From the NCBI RefSeq assembly GCF_007858495.1, contig NZ_CP041663.1:62001-126000 (forward strand): 64,000 bases of DNA. Direction: 5' to 3'. The DNA is from Mycoplasma anserisalpingitidis (GTDB taxonomy: Bacteria > Bacillota_I > Bacilli_A > Mycoplasmatales > Metamycoplasmataceae). A program made the position numbers and the translations under genes. Within the stretch, counting starts at the first letter, position 1. Every line of letters begins with the position of its first letter. The notes beneath the pieces were generated by a model, which searched no databases, had not been told where the DNA came from, and was given only the letters and a program-made list of their open reading frames with translations. Below are positions 55,476 through 64,000 of this stretch, one piece after another.

Positions 55476-58049
55476 TTAGTGCGTATAATCATTAACACCA
55501 TTGAAGGTTTGTTCTTCAGGGTTGTTAATCGCTCAAAAGCGTCTATTAATTCTTCTTTGAATTCCTTTTTCTCTAATATTATTAAAAAAGTATAACAATC
55601 CAGGAAGAATAAATAAAATGATTGCATTGATTAAAATTATTGAAATCAAGAAAACTAATGGAATTCAATAACTTATTGTTCCCATAAAAGAAACAATAAA
55701 CATTATTATGATTGCGATAAATTCAACAAAAATTAATTTAATATTTTGTTTCATAAATGCAACAACTGATTTATTGTACAACTCTCTTAAATCTTTTTGA
55801 GTTAATACTTTTTTATTTGTAAATAAGTGATTTCTTATTTCATTAGTGTTAATTAAATTGTTAAAAATTGTAATTAATGAAAGAATAAATATTGTCGAAA
55901 GTAATAATAACACTTGTGTGTTAATTTGAATATGTAAAAGATTTACTAAAGAAATTGTAAATAGAATAATCAAAGTTATCGAAATTAATAGTGATAGTAA
56001 GTTTGCCCAATTTGTTCTTACTAGCGTGTAGAAAATTATAAACACTAAAATAATTCCAAAACTGATAAATGTATCTCTAATAATATTTACATTAAAGGTG
56101 TTGTTTGTTGTGAAATAATCTAATTTCAGGATTCCAAAATTATTTTTTAATTCATTCGTTAAATTAGTAATATCAAATTGATTTTCAAAATTAATTTTAA
56201 TTAAGTAGCTTAATGATTCTTTTTCACTCAACATAATTAGTGAATCTTGAACTTTTGGTAGTTCTGAGTTATTTAATATAAACTCATTTATTTTTTGTGC
56301 AGTTTCGTAACTGATGTAATTTTGAGTAACAACATTACTTTGAATGATTAATGTTGAACCTGAAATAAACTCACTTGTAGTATTAAATGCCAAGAAAAAT
56401 TCATGTTTAATTAGCGAAACTGAAAGGATAACTATTACTGAAATTACTAAAATTATTGCAAAAATTACTGAAGAGATTTTAAAAGTTTTAACAAAGTCAA
56501 ATCCAATAATTTTATCATTCATTAATTTAGCATTAGCTTTGGATAAATTAATTCCAAAATATTTTCGTTTATTATCGAAGAATCCAGTTGAAACCAATAA
56601 ACTTGAAGTAATTCTGACAATTAGAATTGATGTAATAAGTCCAGCTACAATGGTAATGATTAATGGAATTGAAAATTCTCTAATATTTGAAGTTCCGAAG
56701 TAAAATAAAATAAATGAAACGATTAGTATAATTATATTTGAGTCAACACAATGTTGTAAAGTATCGCAATTCGCATTTCTAAAAGCTTTTTTAACACTGT
56801 CACCAGAATAAAGATTATTTTTTATTTTTTGGAATGTTTGAATGTGAATATTACTTACATAAATTATTCCCGTAATAATTGAAAGAGACAATAATGGGCT
56901 ATAATCACCTCTAAGTAGGATGAACATCATTAAAACTAAAGTTGTGTATAATGCAATTGAAATGGTTGAAATGGCACCTAGAATTCCATAATTAACAATC
57001 ATTAAAGCTGAAACTAAAGTGATTGTTAAAACTAATGATGTTACAAAACCAATAATTGCTAAATTTAAGTTATCATTATCAATGTAAGAACTTGAAACTA
57101 ATTCAAGTTTGTAGTCTGATAAAGAGTAGTTAATGTCATCTTTAATTGACATTGCGTAATTGTAATCATTGTTTAATAACTTAAATTTAAATGAAGAATA
57201 TTGTGAGAAGTAAGAAATTTGTTCAACACCAATTAAAAATTGTTCCGCATCAAAATCAGCAGATTTTAAAACACTTGGCTTTGTAACTTTTGAATTAGTT
57301 TCTGGATCGGTGATTTCTTGAGTAGTTTTATTTCCAACGTGGACAAAGTTGTATAAATTGTTTCCACTAGCTTCTCAATCTGCTGAATATCTTTTAGTTA
57401 ATTCATATAACTTATCTAAATTTTTTCAAATTAAGATTTTTGGATCATTTTTACTTTGTATATATTGAAGTGCTTTATTAAATTCAAGTTGTGATTCTGA
57501 ATTTTTATATTCAAGAGTAATGTAATTATCATCATTTGAAGTTAAATCAGCTTTAGCACTTTGACTTTCAAAAGGCGGAGTAAAACGATAAGGATCAATA
57601 TTATCAAAATTTTCATTTATATTAAATAAACCATCTCTAAAAAGAATTTTTCCATCTATATCAGTAATAGTAATTAATGGTTTATCAATGATATTTTTTG
57701 AGTAAATTTCCTTAAGTGCATCTGTAAAAATACCTGATTGATTTATTGTAATTATTCCGTTTTCGTTTGGAATCACACTAATACCAGAAAATTGGTTTGA
57801 ACTAATTCTATTATGAATTGAGTCAGCGATCTTGTTAGTTTCATCATTAATTGTTGCATTACCTTGTTTTTGTGCTTTAACAACAGTTTGAATTCCTGAA
57901 CCATATTCAATAGAATTTTTCAAGCCTTTGGTAGATAAAAAAACACCACCAAAAACTATGCTCGCTAATGATGCGATAAATATTAAAATAGTTAATGTTA
58001 TTCTTTTTCAATTATTTAATTTAAAGAATTCTTTTATTTTATTATTCAT
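55476..58049 (-). CDS. secDF: Protein translocase subunit SecDF (fused)
   Basis: This 857-aa membrane protein corresponds to fused SecD and SecF, which use the proton gradient to pull exported chains through SecYEG. It begins with a short basic stretch and one TM helix, then a large extracytosolic domain (SIEYGSGIQTVVKAQK; residues ~40-300). Five to six TM segments of the SecD half follow (VLTITLVSALMIVNYGILGA and onward). A second extracytosolic domain and a SecF half end the protein. TGA codons encode Trp. The export load here (many lipoproteins) fits. AAAC-rich spacing precedes the start and no clear Shine-Dalgarno sequence is seen. The canonical SecD D1 motif is weak, so the protein is divergent. 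Confidence 0.86.
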
Positions 58050-58089
58050 AATATAAATATTAACATATTAATTAATTTATGGTAGTGTT

Positions 58090-59592
58090 TTATATGTTTT
58101 TATATCCTTTGAAACCCGTGATTTCAAAAGTTATTTTTTTAGTTTCTTCATCAATTAAACTTTGTTTTTGATTGTTTAATAAATCAATATTAAAATAAAT
58201 TTTTCCAGGAATACTTTTATCCAAAGTTAAGTTAGTTAATTTAATATCTGCAAGATAATTTTCTAATGTTGTAGCTGGAAAATATTGGATTATTTCTCTG
58301 TAGATTTCAAATTCAATAAATTTAATGCTTTCGGGCATATATTTTATGAATTCATAAGCTTCAATTTCACTCATCTTTTTGTTATTAAAAACTAAAAGAT
58401 TATTTTCAAATTTATTAAATGTATCAATAATTATTTGATTTATTTTAGTTCGAACAAAAGCATTAATATCATTTTCAAAGCTAATTACAGTGGTAGAAGG
58501 AAAAGTATAACGTTTGTCATTCATATCTCTGTAACCGTTAAAAAGGTGGTAGTGATTTGTAAAATTAATTGAGTTAAAATCAAAATATTCAACTTTACCA
58601 TTTACTTTTGTAACCTTGACGGTAAAAAAATAATCTTGATGCATGCTTTGAGTTAAACTAGTTTTATTAGGATTAAAAATTAATTCGTAACTTTTATCAA
58701 TATTTTTTCTATATTCAGGTACTTCAATTTCAATAGCATTAGAATAATCAGTAAGTAGTTTAACAAACGCAAGTAAGTTATAAGAGTTTTTAGGGTTATC
58801 AACTAGTGAATCGAAGTTTATAATATTAAACTTTTTATCAGTGAAATTTATCTTAATTTCTGATAAGTATTCATTAAATCTTAAATTATTTTCGGTATCT
58901 TCAAAATTATAATTTTTATTGATGTTTTTGTAGCTAAAAAATCCTTTTAGGTAGAATTCTTTTTCTATAATTTTGTTGTTTAATATCACTTTAAAACTTA
59001 TGCCAGTATTATTTTCAATTGATTTAATTTCTGTTAGTTTAACATTTATAATCTTATTGTCAATATTAAATTTATTTAAGTGTAATGCAATTAAATTTTC
59101 TAAATAAAAAATTTGTTCACTATTTTGATCATAACTTATACTTCTAATATTTTTAATATTTATTAAATTTGGATAAATATTTTTATAATAATCAAAGTTA
59201 TCAAAAATTTCATAAACTATTAGTTGAATTTCGGGAATAAATTGTTGATTAGGATATAAACTACTAATAATTCTATTTCTACTTAATAATGAAGTGTGAA
59301 TTAAATCACTTGACGAATACGACTTAATTATAGTATCAAAATCAATTTGTTGGTATGTACTAGTTTCTTTTAGGTCATCGATAAATTTATTTATTTTTTC
59401 TGAATCTACTTGATTAAAAATTGAACTAAATTCAGTTTTATTATTAAGATTTATAAGTTGATTTTTAGTGAAATTTTTGTATGAAAAAGATTCAACAAAG
59501 ATGTTTTTTTGTTGAATACAACTTATTGAAATTAACGCTGGTATTGAGCTCAAAGAAGTTAACCCACAAAGAAATAATAGTTTAGATTTCAT
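58090..59592 (-). CDS. Lipoprotein of unknown function
   Basis: This 500-aa protein has a signal peptide with lipobox SISCIQ (Cys at about residue 25), so it is likely surface-anchored. The mature part is rich in Ile, Asn, Lys, Phe and Tyr with mixed alpha/beta character, and ends ITGFKGYKNI. It has no in-frame TGA at all. This stands out against neighbours such as the GH13 genes and means no Trp from TGA, and no TGG is evident either. Its ATG lies ~500 bp downstream of nothing else on that strand except the small ORF at 59678. No family is recognised. Confidence 0.82.
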   Translation of the reverse strand: MKSKLLFLCGLTSLSSIPALISISCIQQKNIFVESFSYKNFTKNQLINLNNKTEFSSIFNQVDSEKINKFIDDLKETSTYQQIDFDTIIKSYSSSDLIHTSLLSRNRIISSLYPNQQFIPEIQLIVYEIFDNFDYYKNIYPNLINIKNIRSISYDQNSEQIFYLENLIALHLNKFNIDNKIINVKLTEIKSIENNTGISFKVILNNKIIEKEFYLKGFFSYKNINKNYNFEDTENNLRFNEYLSEIKINFTDKKFNIINFDSLVDNPKNSYNLLAFVKLLTDYSNAIEIEVPEYRKNIDKSYELIFNPNKTSLTQSMHQDYFFTVKVTKVNGKVEYFDFNSINFTNHYHLFNGYRDMNDKRYTFPSTTVISFENDINAFVRTKINQIIIDTFNKFENNLLVFNNKKMSEIEAYEFIKYMPESIKFIEFEIYREIIQYFPATTLENYLADIKLTNLTLDKSIPGKIYFNIDLLNNQKQSLIDEETKKITFEITGFKGYKNI

Positions 59593-59650
59593 ACTTTTAA
59601 TTATATATTATTTAATTCTGTTATTTGCATGGGTGAATTTAGTAAAAGTA

Positions 59651-59675
59651 TAAAAAAACTAGAGATATCTCTAGT
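59651..59675 (-). terminator. Terminator of the 47-aa gene
   Basis: A perfect 18-bp palindrome ACTAGAGATATCTCTAGT (59658-59675) is followed on the minus strand by a T7 run. Confidence 0.75.
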
Positions 59676-59677
59676 AA

Positions 59678-59821
59678 TTACATTTTTGAAAGTTTTCTCA
59701 TTGTTTCACAAATAATATCTCAATTTTCTTTATTGTGTTTTTCTTGATATTCCTTCATTTGTTCGAAGCTAATTTTCTTTAATGGTGCATTTTCAACAAT
59801 TCTAATTTCAACTTTTGCCAC
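59678..59821 (-). CDS. 47-aa protein downstream of the Fic-like gene
   Basis: This short gene has a GTG start at 59821 preceded by AAAGGAG, reads one TGA as Trp, and is closed by a strong terminator. The sequence runs MAKVEIRIVENAPLKK and ends in a charged helix (E-Y-Q-E-K-H-N-K-E-N-W). I do not recognise it. Its tight Shine-Dalgarno sequence and terminator support a real gene. It lies 81 nt after a divergent Fic/Doc gene, so it might be its partner, but antitoxins are more often upstream, and I see no Fic-inhibitory S/T-x3-E-G/N motif. Confidence 0.6.
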
Positions 59822-59902
59822 GTTAACTCCTTTTACTTTTATTCATATTCAATTTCATAATAATTTTACTGGATTTTAGACAAATAGTAAAATATTTTTG
59901 AT

Positions 59903-60634
59903 TCACTTTTTTATCTCCTTTAACGTTTTATCATGTCTTTCAGGGATGGTTAAATCAATTTCATTATTTAGTATTTCAAAACATAAAGGATTTTGATTTG
60001 CTAGGTTTGTACAATTTGTGAATAGTGTGTCTATATCTTGATTAGATAATCTGACTTCAAAGCATGCAATTGTTTTTTCTATGTTTTCTAAATATTTTTC
60101 GCTCATAACATCTATGTCAAATTCTTTATTAATTTTTACTTTAGTTAAGTATCCAAATGTAAATAAAATAACATTCAGAAAACTGAAACAGAATCTTTTG
60201 TTACCATTTCTAAATAAGTGAGAATTTAATAATGCAGAAAATAAATCGGAAACTAAGTCTATTATGCTCCAGTCATCTATGTAAAAATATTTCATTAATG
60301 TGCTTTTTATCTTATCAATTACAGTATTATCGTTATTGACATATTGAAAATCATTTGAATCCTTAGAATCAACTTTCATATTTTTAGCAAAAACGAAAGC
60401 AGTATTTATGATGTTATCGAATAAATCATCAATATATTTCTCAGGATCATCATTATTGATGAAGTTTAATTTATTTAACTCCAGCACCACTTTTTCTTTT
60501 TTGTTTGTAATATCATTTTTTAATGTTCATTCACCATTTTCAAAAGTAAATAATGAATTATAATTAATATCATTAATAAAACCATTTATATCTCTTACAT
60601 CTTTAGGTCCGACAGTTATTTGTATTTTTTTCAT
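59903..60634 (-). CDS. Divergent Fic/Doc-family protein
   Basis: This 243-aa protein starts at ATG 60634 with GGAGATAGA before it, and one TGA encodes Trp. The central active-site loop HLFRNGNKR (residues 139-147) matches the Fic/Doc pattern H-x-F-x-[D/E]-G/A-N-K-R, except that the metal-binding acidic residue is Asn. About 90 N-terminal residues precede the core and the C-terminal ~80 residues are helical. Fic proteins AMPylate or phosphorylate targets; loss of the acidic residue could mean an altered reaction or an inactive enzyme. The 47-aa gene follows. The family call rests mainly on the loop. Confidence 0.7.
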
Positions 60635-60845
60635 TCTATCTCCATATAAAAATTATAACAACATAAATTTATATGCAATTTCCTTATTTTTTCCTTAATT
60701 TTCTTATTCATATGAATTTTAGTATGTGTTGAAAAAATATTATTTTATTTTTAAAACAAAACCATATTTTTAGATCTATAATGAAAATAATATTACAGTT
60801 TGGTTGTTATTTTTTTAAAATAATGGTCAAAATATAAAATTGTAA

Positions 60846-60851
60846 TATAAT
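60846..60851 (+). promoter_or_regulatory. -10 box of tRNA-Lys
   Basis: TATAAT ends 8 nt before the first tRNA base. A weak -35-like TGGTCA lies at 60824-60829. Confidence 0.5.
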
Positions 60852-60859
60852 TAATTTAT

Positions 60860-60935
60860 GCGTCGTTAGCTCAGCCGGTAGAGCAACTGGCTCTTAACCA
60901 GTGGGTCACAGGTTCGAACCCTGTACGACGCACCA
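60860..60935 (+). tRNA. tRNA-Lys (CTT)
   Basis: This 76-nt tRNA has an encoded CCA. The acceptor GCGTCGT pairs with ACGACGC. The D arm contains AGCTCAGCCGGTAGAGC. The anticodon stem ACTGG / CCAGT encloses loop CTCTTAA, giving anticodon CTT (Lys, AAG). The T arm CAGG-TTCGAAC-CCTG is intact. Confidence 0.96.
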
Positions 60936-61318
60936 TTTTTTTATTTTAAATTTATTAAACAAATAATTTAATGTGTAAAATGCAAAGTTATATTTCAACA
61001 TAAAGAATTAAAAGATTTTCTGTAATAATATTTTATGAAAATTTATATTATTATAAAACTGTCTTAATAGAAAAACCAGTAATTAAGGTATGGATATTCA
61101 TGGTAGAAATTTTGATGACTGGTTATTATGCTACTAAGTGGGAAATAAACTTAAAATTCCTATGTAATTTTTTCAAAAAGTATAAAAATTCATTAAATAA
61201 TAGCTTGATTTATTCTTTTTGGTACTAACTTGGAAAGTAAACTAGATAATTGTTTTAGTTTTATTAAACATTATACTACCAAGTGGGAAAATGAAAAACA
61301 TCCAATCGGATGTATAAG
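60936..61318. other. Unexplained intergenic region with degenerate repeats
   Basis: About 380 bp hold no gene that I can support. Three similar strings of the form TACTA..AAGTGGGAAA occur on the + strand near 61133, 61223 and 61273 (the middle one reads TACTAACTTGGAAAGTA). An AACCAGT / ACTGGTT inverted pair lies at 61074-61080 and 61118-61124. This looks like the eroded end of a mobile element or repeat. Confidence 0.45.
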
Positions 61319-62167
61319 TTATACTTTTTCTAACAAGTTAACTCTTTTTTTAGATTCATATTGATAATCATAAATATATATATTTTTATCTCTACAACTT
61401 AGTTGAATTGCGTTCTTAACTTCTTTAGTTGTAGCATTAAAAAGTTTAACTCTCTTATTATTTATAAAAGTGTAAGCACCGGGATTTGAACTGTACGCTT
61501 TAATTTTATTTATCACCTGGTCAGAATTTTCACTTAAATCTATTTGAGCTTCTTCTTTTGTTAATTTTGGTGCAAGAATTACTTGCGAGGCGTCTTGAAC
61601 AATTTCATTGAAGTTGTTTTCGTATATTTCTTTAAGTCATTTGGTAATGTTTTGTGCAGATAAAATGCTTAATTTATTAAATAGACTATCGCTGGTATCA
61701 TCTTCATCTATTTCTATTTCTGAGGATTTTAAAATATTACCTGCATCCATTTCTTTAACCATATATATTAAATTAATGCCAGTTTTTTTATCACCGCTTA
61801 ATAAAGAATGTTGAATTGGAGCAGCTCCACGATATTTAGGTAATAATGAACCGTGAACATTTAGGGCGGCTTTTTTTGGTAAATTAAGAATTTTTTCAGG
61901 AATATATTGACCAAATGCTGCTGTTAAAAGAAAGTCAAAATCTAATTGGGCTAATTCATCATAAATTTCAGAAATTTTATTAGGTTGATAACACTTAATG
62001 TTATATTTTTCAGCAAGCACTTTTGTTGGAGTGGGAATTAATTTATATCCACGGTTTGCTGGTTTATCAGGCTGAGAAATAATTGCGATAACTTCAAAGT
62101 TTTTAATCACTTCTTCAAAAATTGGGACAGAGAATTCTGGTGTTCCAGCTAAAATAACTTTAATCAT
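61319..62167 (-). CDS. fmt: Methionyl-tRNA formyltransferase
   Basis: This 282-aa enzyme formylates initiator Met-tRNA using 10-formyl-THF from FolD. The start at 62167 (MIKVILAGTPEFSVP) is chosen because the family begins this way and AAGGAGA precedes it; an upstream in-frame ATG would add 14 residues. The catalytic segment NVHGSLLPKYRGAAPIQHSLL (key residues N-V-H and S-L-L-P-x-Y-R-G-A-A-P) is complete. The C-terminal domain is joined by a TGA (Trp). It is a little short of the bacterial norm of ~310. It overlaps dnaI by 8 nt. Confidence 0.95.
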
Positions 62168-63089
62168 TATTCTCCTTTGTTTTAATTGTTTTATAAAGGT
62201 TAATTTCAATTATTTTAATTAATTTATTAATTTTCATAGTCTCAACATTTGAGTCAATTTTAGTATTTTTTTGTATTCTTTGAAGATAATTGTTTTTTAA
62301 TTCAACTAAATTTAGTGTGCTACTAAAAAATGTAACTAGTCTATATTTCATTCTATATTCTAAAATTTTGAGTAATACATTAGTAGCAAATCAAGTTGAA
62401 CCTTCTTCCATACCTAGATCTTCTAAAAATAGATAATCAACCTTAGCTATTTTTTCTATCATAAATTCAACAGTTTTGGTTTCACTAAATTTGTTCTGTT
62501 TTCGATTGAAAATATTGATGCATTCGCTATAGATATTATTAATTGGTGCAAAAACAATTTTAGAATTATCAGTATTAATTATTTTAGCGATGTAAGACAT
62601 AATCTCTGTCTTACCAGATAATATATCACCATAGATATAAAGTCAATTTTTAATATTAAAGTCAATTTTTTTTAAATATGTAGCTAAAGAATTTCAATTA
62701 TCTGAATCTAAATATTTTTGACTAACATCCGTAGGATCAATGTTGTAAAAAGGTTCGCCTAGTTCAGGGTAAATTATATTTTTGAGTAGGCTAACACTTT
62801 CTCTTAAGTTATGTGTAGCGTAACGTTCAAAAAAAACTATTTTTTTAGTTAATGGATCACGTTTAAAATCAGTTTCAATTACTTTTTCATCTTTTTTTTC
62901 GCTTTCACGGATTATTTTAGTCAGTTCTAAAATAAAAAAAGCAATCTCATCATCACTAAGATTGTATTGTTCAATTCTTTGCTTTAAAAAACCATTATTT
63001 TTAATTTTTTCAATTAATTTAGTTTTATCATAAGAATGTTTACGAGAAATTTTACTTAATTCTTTTTGAAATACATCTTCTTTAACCAT
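62160..63089 (-). CDS. dnaI: Helicase loader DnaI/DnaC-type AAA+ protein
   Basis: This 309-aa protein is read through two TGA (Trp) codons. An N-terminal helical domain (~130 residues; KYLDSDN at its end) is followed by the AAA+ ATPase. Walker A reads Y-G-D-I-L-S-G-K-T, so G-x4-G-K-T is kept. Walker B is YLFLEDLGMEE, followed by a sensor-1-like F-F-S-S-T. It loads the replicative helicase onto oriC with DnaB/DnaD-type partners. Its neighbour upstream is the DnaB/DnaD-like gene, as in Bacillus. The GGGAGG Shine-Dalgarno sequence is strong. Confidence 0.86.
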
Positions 63090-63128
63090 AAAACCTCCCT
63101 AATACATTCTAATTATATATAAATTAAT

Positions 63129-64000
63129 TTATTGTTCATTCATTAAAGAATGCATTTTTAAAAATGCGTCAACTAGTTGAATATCATTTCGATATTTACC
63201 GTGAAGATATTTTTCAGTTGTATCTTCATCAATTACATAATTATATTTTTTAACTTCATTAAGTAATTTAGTTGTTTTTCTAAAATCAAATTTATCATTT
63301 TCTAAATAGATGTATAGCATTGCTAAGTTGGTTATTTTAGATAAATTTAAAATACTATTTAATTTACTGATTTTTTCTTTAACTGAATCTTCAAGAATAA
63401 AAGTATTTGTTAATTGACAGTAAAATTCTTCGCAAGTCAATTCCTTAGTTGCTTTATAGTGATTACTATTTTTAATAACTCCCATTTCTAGTTGAGTTTG
63501 ATAACTCTTGTTTGAATCTCAAACTTTTGAGTTATTTTCTTTGATAGTTGCACCCGCTTGAACTAATAATTCAGTAACCTTTGATTTAACTTCGGTTTGT
63601 AAACTAAACATTTCGTGAAACGCAGCCGAAATATTTTCTAGTGAATCATTATTTTTGAACGTACTTGCACTTGTTAAATTAACTACACGTTCATAATTAA
63701 CTTCACCAATATTATTTTTAATCAATCTTGGAATAAATGCATTTTTTACCATTTGAGTAGATGAAAGAGGTTTAAATAGCACAAAAACTGTTCTTGATTC
63801 TTTTGAATCATTGTGGGTTTCAATTAATGAAACTGATTCAAGTTTTTGTCTGCATGTGTTTAATTCATCAATTGATATATTCAAATATAAAGATAAAGTT
63901 TCGTAAGTAAAAGTTGAATCATACTTGTCTTTATTAAAAATTAAATCATGTAAAAATTCATAAAGTAAAATGGCATTAGCACCCAAAAAACTTGTATAAA
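63129..64000 (-). CDS. DnaB/DnaD-type replication initiation protein, 5' end outside the window
   Basis: The last ~290 codons of a protein are open to the window edge and stop at 63129. One TGA near residue 155 of the visible part encodes Trp. The visible N-terminal part (LGANAILLYEFLHDLIF, then TYETLSLYLNISIDELNTCRQKLE) is a winged-helix pattern like that of Gram-positive DnaB/DnaD. The C-terminal part is helical, with Y-L-H-G-K-Y-R-N-D-I-Q-L-V-D-A-F-L, a segment like the DDBH2/DnaB_2 domain. It is followed after 39 nt by dnaI, the same pairing as in Bacillus. The true start is not visible. Confidence 0.78.

Noticed and set aside
55274-55627. A 117-codon minus-strand ORF spanning the secDF end and the choline-kinase-like start
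   Set aside because: It is out of frame with both real genes and runs through the secDF terminator hairpin.
56344-56703. A 119-codon plus-strand ORF inside secDF
   Set aside because: It is antisense to conserved membrane segments of SecDF and has no Shine-Dalgarno sequence.

Overview
The window comes from a wall-less Mollicute (a mycoplasma, probably of the hominis/synoviae-type lineages; I do not name a species). It is very AT-rich. Nearly every long gene reads through in-frame TGA codons at positions where tryptophan is expected (genetic code 4). Signal-peptide lipoproteins with Ser/Ala-Cys lipoboxes are common. All multi-fragment genes below were rebuilt by reading TGA as Trp.

Layout. 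1-6.4 kb: end of a large coiled-coil protein, then rsmE - small tail-anchored protein - upp - coaBC - coaX, converging on rpsT. 6.4-8.1 kb: a decayed accessory stretch with an AbiEii-type nucleotidyltransferase remnant and a frameshifted membrane protein. 8.1-26.7 kb: a large alpha-glucan/maltodextrin catabolic island. It holds an ABC importer operon (lipoprotein binding protein, MalF with a giant coiled-coil extension, MalG, MalK, and three small multi-TM proteins), a cytosolic GH13 amylase, a GntR/UTRA regulator, a type I pullulanase, an oligo-1,6-glucosidase, a GH65 phosphorylase and beta-phosphoglucomutase. 26.7-32.9 kb (minus): DUF1349 protein, obg, tRNA-Ser, and the gmk-prpC-prkC-rsgA-rpe cluster. 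33-35 kb: a PTS IIB-like/IIA fusion and an azoreductase-type flavoprotein. 35-43 kb: aspS, hisS, a lipoprotein, valS-folD. 42.9-50.4 kb: glycerol and dihydroxyacetone use (glpF-glpK-glpO, dhaK-dhaL-dhaM) around a DUF2130 coiled-coil gene. 50.5-53.8 kb: a surface lipoprotein amylase divergent from pgi. 54-60 kb: lipoproteins, a choline-kinase-like protein and SecDF. 60-64 kb: a divergent Fic/Doc protein, tRNA-Lys, fmt, dnaI and a dnaB/dnaD-type initiator running off the end.

How the genes fit together. Surface amylase (50.5 kb) could cut glycogen or starch outside the cell. The ABC importer takes up maltodextrins. Pullulanase, amylase and oligo-1,6-glucosidase trim them. GH65 phosphorylase plus beta-PGM turn maltose into glucose and glucose-6-phosphate, and pgi feeds glycolysis. 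Glycerol enters through GlpF-GlpK-GlpO (an H2O2-producing route), and DHA is phosphorylated from PTS phosphate through DhaM.

The most novel signal I see is a shared 14-bp palindromic site (consensus CTTGAC-TA-GTCAAG). It lies upstream of the three promoters of the glucan island and nowhere else that I found by eye, which suggests a complete local regulon of the GntR/UTRA protein. Other points of interest are the ~550-residue coiled coil fused to MalF, a Cys-less IIB domain fused to an intact IIA, a degenerate ValRS editing site, and a family of near-identical hairpin terminators reused around the window.
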